Source of the DNA: Andrena cerasifolii
Lineage: Eukaryota; Arthropoda; Insecta; Hymenoptera; Andrenidae
Assembly (NCBI RefSeq): GCF_050908995.1
Contig: NC_135126.1
Location: 1,674,001 to 1,738,000 of the forward strand
Direction: 5' to 3'
DNA: 64,000 nucleotides
A program made the translations under genes and the position numbers. Shown piece after piece: positions 56,515-64,000 of this stretch (positions are counted from its first letter, which is position 1; each line of letters begins with the position of its first letter). Under the pieces are notes generated by a model. That model searched no databases and was not told the DNA's origin. It saw only the letters and a list, made by a program, of their open reading frames with translations.

Positions 56515-58107
56515 GGCAAATGTCCCAATTAGCGACCCTGTAAAATCTACGCGCACGTTCTAACATATTTACGTATTTAAAGTATTTATCGCAGTTACTC
56601 ACTAGGGGAGGACACCATGTGGTAGACATCGATTTTGATGAGCCTTGTCACGATGGATCTATGTAAAAAATAAGTAAATAGGTGTCCGAGCGTTTCTGCC
56701 AATAGTAAATATTTAAGTAAATTATTAAAAATTTTATAGTGGCTGTGGGGTTTTAGTGGGTAAAAATTCCACAACTACCCTGGCGCCCGCGGGGAATTTC
56801 CTTCTGGAAGCGTCAAGGTGTCTTTTGAAAATATCCTCAAGTTAAAAAAAAAGAATTTACAAAAAAAATTTTAACGTGAAGATATTCTTAACTTAGTAAC
56901 TAAATAATTTTTAACTTCACGTTAAAAATTTTTTTTATAAATTTTTTTTTTTAACTTGGGGATATCTTTAAAAGGCACCCCGACTCCTCCAGAGGAGAAT
57001 CCCCATTGGCGCCAGGGTAGTTGTGGGATTTTTACCCACTAAAACCCCACGGCCACTATGAAATTTTAAATAATTTACTGTAAATATCTCTATTATTAAG
57101 GCCCATTGGCAGAAACGCTCGGACACCTATTTACTTATTTTTGACATAGATCTATCGTGCCAAGGCTCATCAAAATCGATGTCTACCACATGGTGTCCTC
57201 CCCTTGTCAGTAATAGCCTATCATATGGCTGGTTCTTTTCCAGTATGAAAAAGGCCCCTTTTTATGATGAAATTGTTCGAATATAATTATTAATAATAAA
57301 TATAGTGCACGTGTATCTATTTTTGACCTTCGATTCTCTCTTCGTCCCAAATAGTGACCTATGTCGGACCGGATCATTGACTCGTACATAATACGTGGAA
57401 TACCGTGTCATTGATCGGGACATGCAATCTAATGCCCCAATTAATGACTGCAACGGAAAAGAATGTTTATAAAATAATTAGTACAAACCAAAATAATTTG
57501 CAATAGTTTTAATGCTATAGGACCAGATTTGATAGCTGCCAAAGCATTTTCCAATTGTTGTTGCGAATAGTTTTTACGTCCTTTATATTCGTTAGTCTTT
57601 ACTATTAGCCATCTTTACTTATTGAGGTTATGGTGCAAACAGACAAACACGTAAGATGGAAACATGACATGGCATCTCGTGTCAATAATAGGAATTCATA
57701 CATTTTACGAGTACCGATTATTGACCCCCGTAATTATTATGAATTTAATAAAAAATTCGATGCAATTTTTTAAATAGTAAATTTACATTTATTTTTTAAC
57801 TTATTTGAATATATTTTTCTTACATTAATATACTCATGCAAGAAAAACTTAATACCTAAAATTTGGCCGTTCTTAAGTTCGGTAACAAGAAACTACTTTT
57901 TCACAGCTTTGTAGCTGAGACACGTGAAAACATTTATTAATTACTTAATTATATGTTATGATATACATTAGCGAAAGCATCACCAAGATATTCACGAATC
58001 GAATTCAATACTTTTAACGCCCGTTCCGAGCCGAAAAAAATCATATTTAAATATAAAGGATAAAGTGTCATTAATTGGTACTGGGTCGCTAATTGGGACA
58101 TTTACCT
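56515..58107. mobile_element. TA-type DNA transposon remnant with subterminal iterons (family member 3)
   Basis: The left end GGCAAATGTCCCAATTAGCG and the inverse of the right end AGGTAAATGTCCCAATTAGC match over about 24 bp. TA (56513-56514) and TTA (58108 onward) flank it. CCAATTARYGAC-like words recur at about 56523, 57431, 57715 (weaker), 58070 and 58085, in both orientations. The terminal AGGTAAA word is shared with the element at 20945. A Harbinger-like palindrome (56602) is nested near the left end. Confidence 0.7.
56602..57206. mobile_element. PIF/Harbinger-like palindromic MITE, copy 2 (full length), nested
   Basis: The ends CTAGGGGAGGACACCATG and inverse CAAGGGGAGGACACCATG are flanked by TCA (56599-56601 and 57207-57209). 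Arms of about 290 bp pair almost throughout (landmarks ATAAGTAAATAGGTGTCCG, CCCTGGCGCC). The centre contains a further AT-rich inverted pair (TTAACTTCACGTTAAAA). Clearly the same family as 35370-35779. Its position inside the element at 56515 makes it the younger insertion. Confidence 0.85.
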
Positions 58108-58109
58108 TA

Positions 58110-59099
58110 ACTGAATATACCTAATGAAAATAGCAATACTTAAATTTGCAATTTCTGTTATTCAAACTAAACCGAATAGTATTTTCTGTACATTCAGGCA
58201 TAAGATCGTTCGCATCTTCTGCAAGTAATAAAACTATGTGGAAGGCATGCTTTATTACACATGACAGAATAACATTTTTTGTGCGAAAAATTTGTCAAAT
58301 TGGCACAAGGAGCGGATGAGGGTTAAAGTCCAAAGACTTTGGTTCGCTGAGACGTTCCTGTCAGCGCAAGACCGTCCAATTTCAAGCACAGCTTCGCCGC
58401 TGGAGTCCTCAGCTTAACTTTAACAATCTCGATAACCACATAACACGTGCGCACGCGCGACTCCGCGATACAAACGAGGCCGTTATGGTTTTCCCGGGCA
58501 AAAATCGCGGGGGGATCGTTTGCGATCTCAAGTTCTGCCAGCCAGCACGAGCGTCCAGGTGTTCGTAACCGGCAACAGGTCGAATTTATAACATCCACAG
58601 GGTTATACGAAGGGAGCGCCTGTGCTGTTCTAGGACAAGGGCCCCGCGAAGATCCGCCAAGCCCTATAAAACGCTTAATAACGCGGCCTTAAGGCCCGCT
58701 CACGGGCGGACAAAGGCCGACCTGCCGTAACTTCTTCACGGTGATGCACCGACGGCATTACCAAGCCGCGTTATGCCCCCATTATGCGGTATTATGTTAC
58801 TATTTACGCTATCGCGACTCCCTATTTATTTGTCTTGCCTCGCCTTCCATGTTTGCTCCTTCATCTTCCTCCTGATCCCGCGGTTTTTATCCTCGCGCTC
58901 GTGGTATGGCCGCCTCGGAGCGAGTCGGGAGCCAGCACCCCCTCGTAACGGTTAAACGGTATCAAATTTGCGAAATAAAAACAACTGCGACCTTCAGTGG
59001 GATAGAGGAACTCGGTTGGATTGTAGTTCGCTTAACGAGAAAGTGCCGATGTCTGTGAAAAGTCATTGATCGCTAACGAGCATTGATTTCTTAATGAAA
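58110..59099. other. Unique sequence with a CpG-rich island (58430-58980), no gene
   Basis: The island contains ACGCTTAATAACGCGGCC (58671) and other TAAT words. Frames on both strands overlap without domains. Candidate enhancer. Confidence 0.35.
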
Positions 59100-59107
59100 C
59101 CCAGGGG

Positions 59108-60149
59108 CAGGGACTGATTTTTATATGGAGTAAGTGGGCTGCAGCCTAGGACGGGAATTTTTGGGGAGTCTTAAATTTTGAAAAGCGACCAATTGTGGGC
59201 GAAAGAAATTGGGAAAGGTTTAAATACAGAGGCTTCTGACCACTTTAAGGATAATTCAATTTTTTCCATGCAGCAAACTAGTGATAACTCATTGGAGGGC
59301 CGATATGCATGAGTGGTGTAAGTCACTCACATTATTTGCGTTTACTGGTACGAAAAATTCTATATATATTTCAGTTGTGGGAGCACATCTAAAGACTCAA
59401 AATAATGCCATAATAAATATGTGTATATACTTAACCCTTAACTGGTATACTGTTTTTGGCAAACGTGACTGGTACACTGGGGTCGTGGCAGACCCCAAAT
59501 AAAAAAGGGCACAGAAATTTGTAAAGTCGACACTAGAGCAACCACTATGAATATTTTCTTCTTAGGTAATGTAGAAAATAATAGAAGCGTAGAAAGTTAA
59601 ACTATTATTATAAAATTAATTAGAAATTCAGTTTACCAACTTAGACAACCGAAAATTGTACATCGAACTTTGGGTGCTTGGGGTCATGAGCGACCCCAGG
59701 ATACCAATTAAGGGTTAAAAATTAAATTCGTTTTTCACTCGTCAGCACAACGCATGAACAGCATCCAACCAGCTTCAGCGCATTCATTATATTAATTTAT
59801 ACTTACAATTAATCGGACTTACACCAGTGTGCTTCGAAACGCTCTGCTCTTGTTAATTAAGTGCTAAAGAGAAATGTTCTGACTTCTCAGTCAAGAATGC
59901 AGTTACAACTTAATTCACTATGAAAGTAAACAGACGGAGCCTTTAGCACTTAGAAACTGTTATTAATTAAAATTATCAAAATTTGGACTTACAATGATTC
60001 CGAGTCCTCCATACGCGAGTTGTCATATTGAATTAATTTTAAAATTCTCTCAACTCTTTTAAACTTAAAATATTTCACGATACTTCGTGGAAAGGGTTGT
60101 AGCAACTTGTTGTTAGCCTAGGGGCGCCAAATCTCCAACTCCATCCCTG
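59108..60149. mobile_element. hAT-like element with 8-bp target duplication, 1.04 kb
   Basis: The ends CAGGGACTGATTT and inverse CAGGGATGGAGTT are flanked by CCCAGGGG (59100-59107) and CCCAGGGT (60150-60157), a 7-of-8 match. The interior is homologous to the fragment at 40092-40396. A TTAA-flanked MITE is nested inside. No transposase frame is visible. Confidence 0.7.
59435..59714. mobile_element. TTAA-flanked MITE with CCCTTAA ends (piggyBac-like), copy 3, nested
   Basis: The ends CCCTTAACTGGTATACTG and inverse CCCTTAATTGGTATCCTG abut TTAA at 59431-59434 and 59715-59718. Small hairpins GGGGTCGTGGCAGACCCC and GGGGTCATGAGCGACCCC lie just inside the two ends. Length 280 bp. Same layout as 11881 and 15460. 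Confidence 0.85.
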
Positions 60150-60157
60150 CCCAGGGT

Positions 60158-63100
60158 AATTGTTTTCGTTTGACTTTGAAACTAGGGCAAGATCACATGT
60201 TAGGAGGAAATAGGGGTGAATGATTGGGCATAAGCTAGCATCGAAGGAAGATTCCAGTTTGAAGCGGATTAAGTAAATCCTTCAAGCATGTTTGTTTAAT
60301 CTACGTGGTTCTGTGTTTGTGTATAAAGGAAAGATGGATCTGATTTTTACTGCCGCAAGCCGTGGTCATCGTTAATTATAAACGATGCATTTTAAACGTT
60401 TCCTGGAATATAAATTCGATTGACCAAAGTAGGAGGCCACTTTGTCTCGTTTATCGTTCCGGGGGGGGGGGGAATCAAAAAGTCGCATACTGGAACAAAG
60501 AAGTGAGTCGAGGCAGCATCGTGCGGAAACCTGTTTAATAAAGAAGCCCAATTAAGTTCACAGCGATCCGCGTTGAAACATAAGGCGAATGCTTCGAACG
60601 TTTGCTTTAATTCGCCATAAGTTAGGGGCCACGGCTCGAGCAACCTACATTTCGTGTAACATTTTATTCTTAGTGTAATCTAAATCTACATTCTGAAGCA
60701 TGGCTACCTCCCCGACATTCTGCATATCGCGCGCCTCGAAATATCATTAACAGAGTTTCAGAGGCATCTCTCAAATTTTATTCGATATTTATGTGGGTGG
60801 TGCGTCGAACGACTGTCTCGGTACCTTCCTCCCAACTGATTCTCGTGCTACGAAATGCCATCGTAATTAAGTTCCACTCGTTCTCGTATCGGTCAATAAA
60901 CAGGGAAGAGCGGGGAGCTCGGCGAAAGACAAGCGTGAGAATAAGGAACTGCAATGGGCTCGCAGTTATGTTTAGTCATTAATGTCCGCAACAACGTCGT
61001 TTAACTATTCGAACGTAGGAAACATGCAGCGATCTCCGCGGTCCCAAGTGTGCGGGGGCCTCGTTATCTCGCATCTCTAGCTCGTCATGTGGTCTTTTCG
61101 CTTTTGCAACATCACCTGACGATGGGATATCATTGCTCCATCTGCTCGCCTTTTCTTCGATCTCGAAAATCTAATTCTAAATATTATCTGGAGCTTTTCC
61201 AAATAATATGATTAAGCAGCTACAATAGAACTCACCGCGGTGCCAATAACAGACTCATTATTCTGAGCACGTATTATAAAACTAAATAATTTACCAAAGC
61301 ACTACCTTGCCAATGTAACATTAATATACTTTTATGCCGATGTAGATCGTAAAAATATTAGATTTGAAAATTCTATTCGCATCTCCGTGCAATACTTTTT
61401 TTCAGAGAATCGTGTATTTTTCCTAGATATGTATGTGCATGCCCATCCCAAAGTGTCTATTGCAACTGCGCTACTATCCGTTGTTCGTTGCATAGATCTG
61501 CATTCCTTGTCGAGCGAAGAAAGGCAAGGGAACGAGGAGCCACGTTCGCGCGACCGTGTTTAGTCAACGTTATTGCCATTCGGAATCTTTAGCTATTTTA
61601 CCGTGTGCGCCAGCTTTCCATATACCAACGCCAGAAAGGTGCAACGCCGATGGTTCGCGCGGTGCACTTGCATTCTACGCGCATAAGTTATGCACATTAT
61701 CGTTATGCGCCAGTTCGAGCATAATTTCTGCTCTCAAGTGGTTCGTACACACGCGCCAAGGCGATGCACATTACATAGAAACCCTGATTTCAGTTTCTTT
61801 CTCTGGCTGTTGCTCCTTTTGCAAGCATCCCCCTCCTTTCACCCTTCTTTCTGTGTTCCTGCATTTCTTATTCGGTGCGTCCATCGACCTGTTTCTCTTT
61901 CTGTCGTCCTTTCTTTTCTTTAGCCTCTGGGTTGGCGTTATTCAATTCTCTTTATGGGCATCTATCGTGATATTTCAATGGGACTCCCAGGCTTTATTGA
62001 TTTCGATCGAATTACATTTTCGTACGGATTTATAGCAATTAGAATAGTACAGTGCGTCATTGTGATTGATGTACAGTGCTGGAAACATTTATTGCATCAT
62101 TCGAATAAACATGTTAGTGTTTATACCTCTCTTATTAATTATTAGTACTAGGAAAACATTATTGCAAAAATATGTAGCTCATTATCTTGGCCAAGATAAG
62201 TTGGATACGAATCCATTAATCATATTGCTATGAAAAGTGAGCGTACTGCATGCGTAAATTTCAGAGTAATGCAATCAATATTTCCAGTAGGTACTCTAAC
62301 CACGTTGATTAAAACTGAGAATTACATTTTCCTTTATTGCTCTTCGAAAATTTGAAATAGCAACATGTAATTTTGTAAACTGAATTGGATGTCAGTATTG
62401 ATTAGCCAAGTTACTTATGTTTTCAGTGCCATATGTTGCCATTTAAATTTTGATAGCGGTTGAGAAAATTCATTGAAATGACCCTCGGATAATTGATTGA
62501 AATTAACAATTAAAGGAACGGTTTGCTCGCGCTTATTTATGTTATGTTGGTTTACTTTTTCATCGTTACTTTAATTCTTTGATCGCTTAAACGGGACTGT
62601 GCATACGTACCGTTAGTCTTCAGCTCGATACCAGTATTCAAATATGTGCCAGATTTGCACCTCAATGCACCTGCATACCCTTTTCACGTTTCTCTTCCCT
62701 GTCACGATTTTAATTGCCTATGGAGCGCCGCAAAGGGAAACTTGTCCCGAAGATACGTTGACTCGTAACAATGCCCTGGTAACACCTTCGTGGTGGATAC
62801 TCCTGCTTCAGATTCTCTTAATAACACCCTTTTGACACTTTCGTGATTGATGTTTTACTCATTCAATTGAGAATTAATAAATCAGAAGTAACTGCTGCCT
62901 ATGAACGCGCAATTCAGCCTGTGATGAAGTAGTTGTTGATGAATTTATTGCGCGCGGTACTCTGGAATGGAGCTTCCAAAAAACAAAAATTTAGAAAGAA
63001 GGTGGAAAGAAATTAATTTTTAAGATTCCACATTCTTGAAACCTCGAATCTTAGGTATTCAGATTTTATAATGTCAAACTGTACATATGTAACAGTGTCA

Positions 63101-63733
63101 AAATAAGTCTAAAATACATATTATGTAGTATTTTATTCCGAGCTAAATTTCCCACATTCACCATCCAATTACGGATGCTGCGACAGTATCTGAAATGCAA
63201 GTTTTAAAATTCCGCAGGTGAAAAGTCGAACATTTTCTCAGAAGGTTGTCGAGGTTCGTATGCCATAGATCGCATTGAATCGATAATTGAGACGTATCGA
63301 GAGTTTCAATCATAATTGAGTTTACACGGTATCCTTGGGGAAGTTGAAAATAATCCAGGTAGCATCCATGCAATTTTTAAAAGACTCTCGGCTGGAATGA
63401 AGAATCTTCCGTCCTTGCAGTTGGAGGAAGAGGAAAAACACAATTGAATCATATTTCTTGGCGTACAACTATTTTAGTCCTTGCTGTTGCATAAGCACAT
63501 GCTTACATGCACGAGAAAAGTAACAAGCCAAGATGATATAGAAATGTATACGACACAAATTAAAAAAATACTCAAATTTAAATCTTATTTTATACTAAAT
63601 CATCTAAATGTACACATTAATTATATTTTTACAAATTTAAGTATATTTTAGATCTTTCTAGTTAATTCTCAAAAAATTTTAAGTAACACGTACCTATTTA
63701 AACATTTCATAAAAAAACTTTCTATCAAACATT
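60158..63733. other. Unique sequence, weak CpG-rich islands (60770-61060, 61480-61760), no gene
   Basis: A 12-G homopolymer lies at 60461-60472. The 159-codon plus frame at 61556-62035 is dominated by Phe/Leu/Ser from a T-rich strand and has no motif, so it is rejected. 62050-63730 is AT-rich and empty. Confidence 0.35.
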
Positions 63734-63991
63734 ATGTTCAATGTACCCATGTCGTCTTCGAGTCGTAATGCTGTCGAGGTTCCGTCGAAATCGATTCAGC
63801 TTTACCGCGAAAAGTTTGCGTCTCCTCCTGAATACAGAATAGGCGTAGGAATGGGAGGTGGGACGATCGCAAGAGATGATCTTAGATGGTACGCAACTGT
63901 CACGGATAGAACACGTGTTCCGTGGCAGCGGTCGTTCACGTCCAGTTCAGGTATTCGACCGCCCGCGTGGTCACGCGAGATTTCGAAGTGA
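63734..63991 (+). CDS. Possible coding exon at the window edge (unidentified)
   Basis: An open stretch of 86 codons (including the stop) begins at an ATG (63734; a second in-frame ATG follows five codons on) just where the sequence changes from AT-rich to balanced GC. The middle (about residues 28-47) has a fairly protein-like composition, with an EYRIGVGMGGG segment, and Ser-rich ends. A possible donor CAG|GTATTC lies at about 63950, after which the frame becomes less convincing. No family is recognised and no acceptor is obvious. It could equally be a CpG-type conserved non-coding element; the perfect palindrome GAACACGTGTTC (63909-63920) with an E-box core is in it. Confidence 0.25.
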   Translation: MFNVPMSSSSRNAVEVPSKSIQLYREKFASPPEYRIGVGMGGGTIARDDLRWYATVTDRTRVPWQRSFTSSSGIRPPAWSREISK

Positions 63992-64000
63992 ATGTTCAAC

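Noticed and set aside
61556..62035. 159-codon plus-strand reading frame
   Set aside because: Phe/Leu/Ser-rich because the strand is T-rich. No domain, no splice framework, and other frames overlap it.
1..64000. CRISPR arrays, bacterial operons, phage or retroviral genes
   Set aside because: No spaced short direct repeats, no ribosome-binding-site/gene trains, and no reverse-transcriptase, integrase or capsid motifs were found in any frame I examined.

Overview
The window looks like nuclear DNA from an insect. An ant, wasp, bee or sawfly is my best guess, but that guess rests only on overall texture: AT-rich sequence broken by short CpG-rich islands of 0.3-1 kb, one candidate exon start with no recognisable partner exon downstream, and very many small foldback DNA transposons. 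There is no bacterial-type gene density. Almost every long reading frame is either a chance frame in a CpG-rich island or lies inside a transposon.

Gene content is very low. The best-supported gene signal is a CpG-rich promoter/5' leader at about 2.8-3.8 kb. It leads into a 12-codon first coding exon (3822-3857, +) that ends at a consensus GTGAGT splice donor. I see no later exon of that gene, so the rest of the window may be its first intron or flanking desert. A weak second candidate is an open 86-codon stretch at the right edge (63734-63991, +). The only recognisable protein relic is a broken Tc1-type transposase on the minus strand near 42.3-42.6 kb. A class II tRNA-like sequence near 47.3 kb is probably a SINE head or tRNA pseudogene.

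Most of what can be annotated is mobile DNA, roughly 20 kb of the 64 kb. The families can be separated by their terminal inverted repeats (TIRs) and target-site duplications (TSDs). They are: hAT-like elements with 8-bp TSDs (6225, 31113, 59108, and decayed at 25040); a Mutator-like foldback and a second dimeric element with 9-bp TSDs (15000, 49375); TTAA-flanked elements of two kinds, CCCTT-ended (11881, 15460, 59435) and giant palindromes (9133, 22776, 42691, 43412); TA-flanked elements, three of which share a terminal AGGNAAA word plus many subterminal iterons (1249, 20945, 56515); two copies of one element with 3-bp TNA duplications (35370, 56602); another 3-bp element (41660); a short Helitron (10436); and a Tc1 relic (41546). 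Several are nested, which gives a relative order of insertion. Two clean tandem arrays are also present: 142 bp x 6 at 4.6-5.4 kb and 160 bp x 7 at 36.7-37.8 kb.

Between the repeats lie CpG-rich, non-coding islands (near 0.5, 11.3, 14.2, 16.8, 18.8, 22.4, 27.6, 33, 36.4, 38.3, 39.2, 40.9, 46.5, 51.3, 53.4 and 58.7 kb). Several contain clusters of homeodomain-type TAAT/TTATTAA words. They look like candidate enhancers of a developmental gene, but this is inference; a cross-species alignment would settle it.
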